From NCBI GenBank assembly GCA_002077045.2, contig KZ111140.1, forward strand, positions 835,049-899,048: a stretch of 64,000 nt of DNA, read 5' to 3'. The translations under genes were made by a program, and so were the position numbers. Below, piece by piece: positions 56,372 through 64,000 of the stretch (its first letter is position 1; each line of letters opens with the position of its first letter). This DNA comes from Rachicladosporium sp. CCFEE 5018 (taxonomy: Eukaryota > Ascomycota > Dothideomycetes > Cladosporiales > Cladosporiaceae). The notes beneath the pieces are model-generated. The model ran no database searches. It was not told the DNA's origin and saw nothing but the letters and a program-made list of their open reading frames with translations.

Positions 56372-59300
56372 TCACCAAAGCGTCCCATCCCCATCAAACC
56401 TCTCCACCTCCCGCCCCCCCTCCTCCACATCCTTCTTAGCCTTCATCCGCTTATAAAAGATCGGGCAATCCCTACTACTGCAAATAACCTCATTATGCAT
56501 ACTCCCCTGACACCTCTGACACTGCGTCCACAAGCGTGCAAACCTGACTTCCAACTCCGCGACCTTAGCCATACTCTTCTGGTACAGCTCCGCGAACCGC
56601 GGTCGGCACTCTTCGCCCACTGCGCCGCCCTTTTCGGAGGCGAGAGTGAGGGGTTTCTTGCAGCCGAGGCAGGTTGAGGTCTTGGTGGCGAATTTCATAA
56701 GGCCGCCGACGGAGGGCGCGGCGATGGAGACGCTGCGGGTGTGCTCGCCTGTGAGGAGGGAGGCGGCTTTCTTCTCGCCGAGAATGGGCTCGAAGATGCG
56801 GCCGAGTGGCTTCGCAAGCTGGTTGTCAAGGTAGTACTTCGTGTCGATCGGCAGATTGTTCTCGAGTACGAAGATCGGGTCTTCGGATTTTTCGTAGCCC
56901 TTTGCGCCGGCGGCGCCTTTGATCATTACGTAGGCTACGCGGTCGCCAAGGGCTGGTGCGGAGCCTATGTCACGTTTGCGCATGCGGTCTGCGAGTTCGG
57001 TGTGGGCTTGTTTGTTGCTGTAGTCGGACTTTGTGAGGGCTTTCGTGATAACGAGATTGGATAGATCGATCTGGTTTTGCAGAAGCGAGGAGATGGTCTC
57101 TTTGACGTAGCTGGATGCAAGTCAGTATGAGTCTGTTGGAATATAGGGAACAGAGAGCTTACTCCTGCGCACCCTGGACGTCCTGGTCGATCAGCAGCAT
57201 GCGAAGGCTGGTCTCGATGACTGTCTGCACCATGCGACAATTGTCTCGACGGACAGTCTCAATACCCTTGGTGTCCATTTTGTCGTACTTCTCCGTGTTT
57301 GTCCAGTACAAGCCAGCGTACCGCTTCTTGTTGATCAGCAGATATGGGTAGTAGACCTTCTCGAATTCGAGTTTGATCGGCTTAATGAACTTGTCGGACA
57401 CGAATTGCGCGGCTTCGTTGCCCATCTCCATGCACTTCCCCAGATCATTGGGACCGAACTTGACCATCACGGAGTCAGTGTCGCCGTAGATGACCTGTGC
57501 GTCGTGAGTGTAGCCGTTTGCGATGGTGTAGCGCTGCTCGACCTCCTCCTTCGTCCGCTCGATCATCTGACGACCATATGACGTCGTGCTGGACGCGATT
57601 GCCAAACAAGGCAGCTTGCCGACCGTAGCACCCGTAAGCCCATACACGGAGTTGGCGCTGACTTTCAAGGCAAGTTGCCGACCGTTGAGCACTGCCCGCC
57701 TGAACGTGTCAGTCTCGACAGCAAGTTCCTTCTTTGCACGCTTACGTGCGCCTAGCAGCTCCTCCAGAATCTGGGTCAGCAGACCCTTTCGCACTTTCGA
57801 CGTGCAAAACATGTCGCCATTCGGTGTTACGATGTAGTCCTCGTCCTTGACTAGGTTCAGCTTCTCGACGGCAGTCTTGTTGAGTAGCGTGGTGTAGCAA
57901 AGATTGTGCGCTTGGATAATACTTGGGTATAGAGAAGCGAAATCGAGCGTAGCGATCGGCACGGAGTAGTAGCCACGGGTGGGTTCAATGACTGTAGCTC
58001 CCTCGTACTGCTCATCTGTGCTGTCTGTCCGCAAATTCGGGACCACGAGTTGCTGCTCAAGTGCTTTCCGGAACAGCTGACTCAAGAACTTGACTTGCTG
58101 TCCCCGAGCCAGGAGGAAATTGAAAGGCACGCCCGTGACTCTTGCCATCTCGGTGTAGTTGACCAAGCACATCAGCTTGTCCATCAGCCTCTGCGGCAGG
58201 TATGCATCTTTCAGACAGTACACTGCCAGACGCCGTCGTGATTCTGCGGTACCGTTGAAGAGCTCGGTGATCATAGTGTGGTGCACATCTTCCTTCTGCT
58301 CGTTCAAGAAGTGTGCACTGACAGAATTGAGCGTGTAGCTACGTAGCTGATGATCGCGCTGCACCAGCTGTAGGAGATCGAGCTGCAGACGACCATTCGT
58401 GTTGGTGGCTTTCGTGTCTCGATTGCCCATCTGCTTACTTGAGAAGTTGGTGTCCTTTGCTACGGACTGCATGTTCTTCAACCTTGTCCAGTACGGGAAC
58501 CTAGGTACTTTGAGGTGCTTCGCCCGGTCCAGCAGGTAAGGGAAGTCGAAGTTGCTGATGTTGTAGCCAATGATCACATCCGGATCGACCTCCTCGAGGA
58601 AATTACGCCATGCCATCAGCATCTTCTGCTCGGCATCTGGCCCACCGAACTCGAAGATCTGAGTATTGACGATCAAGCTACAAGTATCGAGGCAGAAGAC
58701 GTTCCTGACGAAGGGCTTGCTTTCACCGTATCGAGTGACCACATTGGCAATCTGAATGACCGGATCGATATTCGCTTCCGGGAACACACCTTTGCGGCCA
58801 GCGCACTCGATGTCGAAGCTCAGCACTCGGAGAGGTGCCATCTTCTGCCACTCACCATCGACCGGGTGAGCTATGAGGTCCCTGTAATGACAGTATGCTT
58901 CAATTTGGCAATGCGAGTGTCGGTCGTTCGCAGGCAGCATATGGTACTTTTGAGGGTTGACCGAGACCCATGACATGCCAGCTACGTGTGTGTCGATCAT
59001 GAATCGCAAGACATACTGAATGCTGTCGAACGTTAAGATCGTGCCATCGACAGACTTCCACATGCCCTTGTAGTTGCCATTTCCTTGCTCGATTGTTGTA
59101 CGAAGTCGGTTGATGAATCGTGGGTCCGTGACAGTGATCTTGAGGTAGGGACTCTTCTGATTACCCTGGAAACCGTAGATGTTCTCCCGCATCACCATCT
59201 GAACAGATGCTATAGCTGACTGGTGCTGGGCCAGTGCAGTCTCCAGGTATGCTCTGTATGGTTCGCAGTCCCCTCTCGTGAATTGCGTCGGAGCAGCGAC

Positions 59301-59753
59301 ATAGAGATAGTGCTGGAAGTCGGTGACATGGAGCAGGACAGAGTGGCCAGTCTCGGTCACACCAAACAGCTTCACACATGTCTTCCCGCCGTGCAGAGTC
59401 CCCTCCTCGGCGTCGATCTGCTGGAAGGTCAAAGTATCGCTCCTCACATTGAAGTCACCCAAAGGCGGTCTCGTCCATTGCTGGTCCTTCTCCGAATTGC
59501 TGTGCTTCAACGTGTCGATGTCTTGGGTGAACTTCTCGAGAACTTCCACTTCGAACTGACTCTTGGGCTGACTAGACCCAATGACGTTCCCTTTGGCATC
59601 TCTGCGGACTGGCTTCTTGAAAGCCTTCGCTCCGTCATCTAGCTTTCGTCTCTTGGATGGGGAGATCTGCTCATTACGGCGAGAGCTGGTGGTGTCTTGG
59701 AGGACTCGCTTGGCTGGCAGTGTTGCCTTGGGCTGAATGACTACCCCAGGCAT
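56372..59753 (-). CDS. POL3: DNA polymerase delta catalytic subunit, full length (block B)
   Basis: This B-family replicative polymerase has exons 59753-57163 and 57110-56372 (intron 52 nt), 1109 residues, close to yeast Pol3 (1097). The N-terminus has a basic cluster (SPSKRRKL, about 33-40) likely to serve nuclear import. Exo I FDIE is at 313-316, then NISNFDFPYLL and YCLKDA. Polymerase motifs are DFASLYPSI, SANSVYGLTG and YGDTDSV. The intron splits an Asp codon (GAQ-D-YVKETISSLL). At the C-terminus CysB (C-x2-C-x9-C-x4-C) has the expected 4Fe-4S ligands, but CysA shows CLGC followed by GEEC, with Gly where a cysteine is expected. Confidence 0.96.
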
Positions 59754-60258
59754 GATGGCTGTGGGAAAGGAGTGGGAGCGTATGGCTTGTTGCTAACGTT
59801 CACATCATCTACACTCCGTCTGAAGCTCAATCTAACAGTCGCGCCCTGGGTGACGCGATAGACACGCGCTAGTCATCGGAACACTACCGCTCCCTGTCCG
59901 TGAGCCAAATCCGAGCATCCCGCATTCAGCAGCGATTGGTGCTCCTCTCAGCTGCATCTTCGAAGGCACTGCATTGTCTCCTAATCGCTGCAGTGTAGTG
60001 TATAATAGCTGGTGTCTCTGCATATCCCGGAAGCGCATGGAAGGAACGCGATCGTCTCGTCTCAGGCAGGCTCGAAGCAAGGCTCGCAACTGACCCAACA
60101 AACAAACACCCCCACATTGGACTACACCCAACCTCCTGGTCACCCGTTGCAGCACCGTTGCAGCACACCACCCGCGACACCACACGACCGGGAGTATCTG
60201 GGCTTCCAGACACGCCTTCTAGCCAGGCTTGGCTCTCACTCATATTCTTCAGCCCATC
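59754..60258. promoter_or_regulatory. Divergent promoter POL3 / TEM1
   Basis: These 505 bp lie between two outward-pointing starts in single-copy sequence. It contains a direct repeat GTTGCAGCACC/GTTGCAGCACA at about 60145-60165. No gene is supported. Confidence 0.55.
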
Positions 60259-61276
60259 ATGGACCACGACCCCCAAGCCAATGCTGGCAGCAATCCTCCC
60301 ACCCCGCTCGACGACGCCAGCATGCACACCATAACAGCCTCCTCCCTCCACACAGCGCAACCGACCTATGACCCTCGGCCTCAGACATCCTACTCAGATA
60401 CTGGCTTCTCGCGCGCATATCCACACTCCGCAGATGCGACACCAGACCGCGAAGCTCCCACACAGCAACAACAGAACGGCAACGGGCTTAGTAGGCCACC
60501 GAGCACGGGTCAGGGTACGGGAAGTCAGTACGGTGGCAGTCAGGCGCAAGCGGCGCAGAAGAATGCGAGCGTGGTGATCAAGGTGGGGATGGTGGGTGAT
60601 GCGCAAATCGGGAAGACGAGTTTGATGGTGAAATATGTGGAGGGGAGCTGGGATGAGGATTATATCCAGACTCTTGGTAAGCTCTCGTTGTTACTCGATA
60701 ATGGTACGTCAATTGCCTTGATACTGACTATTGGGACAGGCGTGAACTTCATGGAGAAAACCATCTCTATACGCAATACCGAAATTACCTTCTCAATCTG
60801 GGATCTCGGCGGGCAGCGCGAGTTCGTCAACATGCTCCCGCTAGTGTGCAACGATGCCGTGGCAATCCTCTTCATGTTTGACCTCACGCGGAAGTCCACA
60901 CTAAACAGCATCAAAGAGTGGTACCGGCAAGGTCGAGGCTTCAACAAGACCGCAATCCCATTCCTGGTAGGAACGAAGTACGACCACTTCGTCAACTTCC
61001 CACGGGAGGAGCAGGAGGAGATTTCATTGCAGGCCAGGCGATTCGCCAAGGCGATGAAGGCGAGCCTGATCTTCAGTTCGACGAGTCACAGTATCAATGT
61101 GCAGAAGGTGAGTCCCCCTGATCCTGATCCTGATACGATGAGATGAAACAGCCGGACACTGACACACCTCGCAGATATTCAAGATCGTGCTCTCGAAAGC
61201 CTTCGATCTACGGTGCACAATACCCGAGATCGAGCACGTGGGCGAGCCGCTGCTGCTCTACCAGTCCGTTGGCTGA
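60259..61276 (+). CDS. TEM1: Septum-promoting / mitotic-exit GTPase, Tem1/Spg1 family
   Basis: This small GTPase at spindle poles triggers the septation initiation (mitotic exit) network. Exons are 60259-60676, 60740-61107 and 61175-61276, 295 residues. An N-terminal extension of about 105 residues is rich in Gln, Ser, Pro and Thr. The G domain has G1 GDAQIGKT (113-120), G3 WDLGGQRE, and the family-specific G4 GTKYD in place of NKxD. It ends ILLLYQ-like (PLLLYQSVG). The ATG at 60259 is used because the frame before it opens only with TTG. Yeast Tem1 is 245 residues, so the extension accounts for the extra length. Confidence 0.93.
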
Positions 61277-61655
61277 GCGAGCATCTCGAAATACGGAGCG
61301 CGGGTAGAGATGACGGGAACAGTATGCGCCATACGACTGAACGCAGGGCGAGAATGACAGGCACGATCAGACTCGATGAGGCATGCCATGTACGCTGAAG
61401 ACAAGGCCGGGGAAAGAGGGGAGGGATCTCACTTGTTGTACTGCAGTATTAGCACTGGCGCAGGGTGAGGTCTAGGATGCAAGGAAACACGCATGGTAGC
61501 GGTGCACGGCAGCAGGGTCCGATGTTGGTATACAATGCTTTTCCACGCGACCGTCTGACAGCATCTCAATCTTCACCTCGCAGCGAGCTACTCTCTGCAC
61601 TCACGCGATCACGAGTAGTTCTGCCAGCGTCACGCCATGTGTCACAGAGGGCCCA
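61277..61655. other. Intergenic after TEM1
   Basis: These 379 bp lie between the TEM1 stop and the stop of the converging ORF. I see nothing recognisable. Confidence 0.45.
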
Positions 61656-62222
61656 TCAACAGAGCTGCCCATGCCCACGCATTGCCCCACGCTTCGCCTT
61701 CTCCCACATCTTCATCAAATCCCTCCCATCCCTCCAATACTCCCCTCTTCCTATTCCACAATCATCTTCAGCTCCACCAACATCCTCATCACTGTTCCTA
61801 TTAGTGCCCATCAACATCCTCACGGCTTTCCTCATCCCCTCCTCCGCTCTACCCACCTCGATCTCGCATCCTTGCCACAATGGCAGGCGCTTCCGCGCCA
61901 TCAACACCGCGGCACTCCAGTGCGCATGAGTCCAGCTGCCGGCTGCGAATGTCCAGAGCGTGACATGAAACGCAGCGTAAGGGTGGGAAGATGGCAGGCG
62001 AGCGAGGTGGGCCGTGGCTTCTGCGAGGAGGTAGAGTGCGGAATCCAAGGGTGTGTGCGCAGCCGTGATGTTCGACGGGACGAGCAAAGGAGGCACCGCT
62101 GTCAATGACGTGGGCGCGGAAGGGCGGCGAAAGCTCATCGGCGATGCCGATGTGAAAGGACGTCGAGGCGAGAGCCTAGAGGGCCCGAAAAACATGGCGG
62201 TAGGCAACGAGGCGGAGCCCAT
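61656..62222 (-). CDS. Hypothetical protein, 188 residues
   Basis: This is an unrecognised protein. From the ATG at 62222 the frame has an Arg/Ser/Pro-rich, acid-poor N-terminus (FFGPSRLSPRRPFTSA, MSFRRPSAPTS) that could be a mitochondrial presequence. It continues with an Ala/Leu-rich stretch (LDSALYLLAEATAHLARL), several Trp residues (LWTFAAGSWTHAHW) and an acidic, Gly-rich end. The helical middle and length are compatible with a small mitochondrial protein, but no family is recognised. There is no second copy in the window for comparison, so coding status rests on frame length and composition. Confidence 0.45.
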   Translation of the reverse strand: MGSASLPTAMFFGPSRLSPRRPFTSASPMSFRRPSAPTSLTAVPPLLVPSNITAAHTPLDSALYLLAEATAHLARLPSSHPYAAFHVTLWTFAAGSWTHAHWSAAVLMARKRLPLWQGCEIEVGRAEEGMRKAVRMLMGTNRNSDEDVGGAEDDCGIGRGEYWRDGRDLMKMWEKAKRGAMRGHGQLC

Positions 62223-62567
62223 GCGACTTGCGAGCTCAGTAAGTAACACAGTCCTAGGGTTTCCAGCACGATGTGCTTCTGATCCCGTGGCGTGGTCTTG
62301 ATTCTACCAACAAGACACAACTTTCTTGCGGTATATCAGCAGAATGACCTTCTGTTGTCGCAGTTCTGCTTGCTCGTGTCACGGAAGGACAAGCAGAAGA
62401 GCTTTTAGATCTGCAGACGCGCAAGCAAGCAAACGCTCTGCATGGTGACTATCGGCACAATGAGGCTGAGACATCAACTTGACGCAGACACGATGTGATG
62501 TGGTGTGAAGACATTGTTGCAGCCGATGTGACGGCAGTCGGAGTCAGTCCAGCACGCGACGTCACAT
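62223..62567. other. Intergenic before TUL1 3' end
   Basis: These 345 bp hold the promoter of the minus-strand hypothetical ORF and the 3' flank of TUL1. No gene is seen. Confidence 0.45.
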
Positions 62568-64000
62568 TCACAGCGTGGGCAGGCCTTCTCTGCACACTGG
62601 ACACTGCAGGCGATACTTCATCCAACCCTCCAGACATCCCGTGTGGAAGACATGTCGGCAAGGCGTGACCATGTAAGTCATTCGCGCCAACACCCAGCCG
62701 GCAGTACCTAACCCGCCGTCTTCACCACCGTCAGCTTCCACGACAGGCACCTCGAGATCCTGCATACAGATAGCGCAGTCAAAGAGACGCTTGCCTCTGC
62801 CAACGACGTTATTGTCGTCAGCCTTGGGTTTCGCAGGCAATGAGCCACGTCGGGCAGCCAGTGGAGAGGAAGGTGTGAAGCCCAAAGGTAAAGTGGAGTC
62901 TTCGGCATCAGCGCGAAGGATGGGGTGATAGTCGTAAGCTGGCTCCATCCATGAAGCGGGTAGGAACCAGCGGGGTCCAAGGAAGGCTTGAGACAAAAGT
63001 GTCAGGACTTGGATCCATTGCCAGATTACCAGCACGGCGAGAGCGATGTAGTCCGGTCTCGCGAAGATGATGTTCTTAGGATAGGCGTAAAAGTACACGA
63101 ATGGCGTGAGTCGTAGAGCAGCTTGGCCAAGCACAAACTCCCACTCAAACGCTCTTCGACAGTTCCGTCTCGCATTGCGGTGGATCTGCGGGATCCAGAA
63201 GCTAAGATAGACGAATGCTATGGCAGTGTAGTAAACTTTCTGCGCTACCGAAGGCCAGCCTGCAGCGTTCAAGGAGAGGAAGACAAGCGCAATTAGCAGG
63301 ACGAAGAAGCGGATGTACATCGAGGCGAAGCTTGGTACGCGGGCGTCTGTGAGCATCTCTGTCAGGCGGGCTGTCTGGTCTTCGGTCAGTGGGGTGAGAG
63401 GGGCAATTGGCATGAGACCCGCTTGCTGGGCGGGGAGGAGGCCAGCTTGATCGGAGGGCATGTAGAAGATTGGCGTTGCGCCGGTGTCGACCGGGTGGGC
63501 GGCTGTGACTGGGAGAGGTAGTGTAAGCTCGGCTTCGGTCGGCGCGGACTGTGCAATAGGTGGTAAGGTGGGTTGAACAGGCGGCTGGGCTTCTACAACT
63601 GCTTCAGTAGTGATGACACCATCCGACACACCTTCCTGAGTCGGAGGCGTGGCCGTAGTTGAAGCGGTGGCGGCGGCAGCGGCGGCGGCGGCAGTAGCAT
63701 CCGCTGCCCTTCGCTCCCTCGCCGCTCTGAGCTCAGCCATGATCTCTTCTCGTCTCCTCAACTCAGCTTGCACCTCCACCCTTTCCCTTCGTCTTAGCTC
63801 AGGTGCGTGCACAGCCCAGATATCAATCAAGAACCTCATGCCAAAGAACAGCATGCTTGAGAACCCTACAAACCCAGCAGCCATGAGATTGAGCGATAAT
63901 CCATCAAGTACAGTCCCAAGTGTACAGAACGACAATGTCACGAATCCATCGCCCAGCGCCATACCCGCAATGGTGTAGAAGCTGATGCGGCTGCGCGTGG
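62568..64000 (-). CDS. TUL1: Tul1/Dsc1 RING E3 ligase of the Golgi Dsc complex (partial)
   Basis: This multi-spanning Golgi/endosomal ubiquitin ligase acts in membrane-protein quality control and, in many fungi, in SREBP activation. The window holds the C-terminal 476 residues; the frame stays open to the right edge (FYTIAGMALGDGFV), so the lumenal N-terminus is outside. Several membrane helices are visible (NLMAAGFVGFSSMLFFGMRFL, FFVLLIALVFLSLNAAGW, VYYTAIAFVYLSFWIPQI). An Ala-rich tract and a Pro-rich cytosolic loop follow the first of them. The C-terminal RING-H2 reads CAIC, then PCRHVFHTGCLEGWM, then CPVC, with about 34 residues between the first two pairs, as in the family. It ends REGLPTL. 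Confidence 0.92.
   Translation of the reverse strand, partial: TRSRISFYTIAGMALGDGFVTLSFCTLGTVLDGLSLNLMAAGFVGFSSMLFFGMRFLIDIWAVHAPELRRRERVEVQAELRRREEIMAELRAARERRAADATAAAAAAAATASTTATPPTQEGVSDGVITTEAVVEAQPPVQPTLPPIAQSAPTEAELTLPLPVTAAHPVDTGATPIFYMPSDQAGLLPAQQAGLMPIAPLTPLTEDQTARLTEMLTDARVPSFASMYIRFFVLLIALVFLSLNAAGWPSVAQKVYYTAIAFVYLSFWIPQIHRNARRNCRRAFEWEFVLGQAALRLTPFVYFYAYPKNIIFARPDYIALAVLVIWQWIQVLTLLSQAFLGPRWFLPASWMEPAYDYHPILRADAEDSTLPLGFTPSSPLAARRGSLPAKPKADDNNVVGRGKRLFDCAICMQDLEVPVVEADGGEDGGLGTAGWVLARMTYMVTPCRHVFHTGCLEGWMKYRLQCPVCREGLPTL

Larger units (their letters stand above)
30711..59209. repeat. Block B of the duplicated segment
   Basis: This is the second, uninterrupted copy of block A. 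It begins where the window's first base aligns inside the DUF3431 gene and ends where block A is broken inside POL3. Sequence outside these limits (28761-30710 and 59210-64000) has no partner in the window only because block A is truncated at both sides; the true extent of homology is unknown. Confidence 0.97.

Noticed and set aside
1..64000. A biosynthetic cluster, transposon, viral or CRISPR system.
   Set aside because: No PKS, NRPS, transposase, reverse transcriptase, integrase, LTR pair or spacer array was seen on either strand. Genes are housekeeping and functionally unrelated.

Overview
The window is filamentous-ascomycete nuclear DNA. Genes are protein-coding and dense, with short introns (about 50-180 nt) bounded by GT...AG and CTAAT/CTAAC-like branch sites. 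The gene families (CDC48, TOM40, PRP19, POL3, TEM1, TUL1, a DUF3431 protein, a fungal homeobox factor) fit Pezizomycotina, most likely a dothideomycete black yeast. The presence of two diverged copies of everything recalls the hybrid or duplicated genomes reported for Hortaea-type black yeasts. That species guess is inference, not something the sequence proves.

The dominant feature is that the same roughly 28.6 kb segment appears twice, in the same orientation. Block A is 1-28660 and block B is about 30711-59209. Exactly 100 N (28661-28760) follow block A. The order in both blocks is: DUF3431 protein (+), fluoride exporter FEX (-), uracil phosphoribosyltransferase (+), SGNH hydrolase (+), CDC48 (-), TOM40 (-), 6-phosphofructo-2-kinase (+), aldolase FBA1 (-), PRP19 (+), RING protein with SUMO-interacting motifs (+), 3-hydroxyacyl-CoA dehydratase PHS1 (+), F-box-like protein (-), homeobox factor (-), POL3 (-). 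Proteins are nearly identical between blocks, both copies are open, and intergenic DNA differs by many substitutions and small indels. Block A starts inside the DUF3431 gene at the window edge and ends inside POL3 at the N gap. Two homeologous or haplotype contigs placed in series by a scaffolder explain this best. A true old tandem duplication is the alternative.

Between the gap and block B lie the 3' end of an alpha-arrestin-like gene with three PPxY motifs, a tRNA-Arg(ACG) on the minus strand with two tRNA 3'-half fragments beside it, and the complete DUF3431 gene. To the right of block B, in single copy, are TEM1/SPG1 (GTPase of the septation or mitotic-exit network), an unrecognised 188-residue ORF, and the 3' part of TUL1/DSC1 (Golgi E3 ligase), which runs off the right edge.

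The genes are mostly unrelated housekeeping functions and do not form a pathway cluster. I see no transposon, CRISPR array, biosynthetic cluster or virus. Points worth a second look are the paired-block structure itself, an inactive-looking phosphatase half in the PFK-2 protein, a POL3 CysA motif lacking a cysteine, a STUbL-like RING/SIM protein, two unexplained conserved segments (16967-17218 and 24700-25077, with counterparts in block B), and very small terminal exons.
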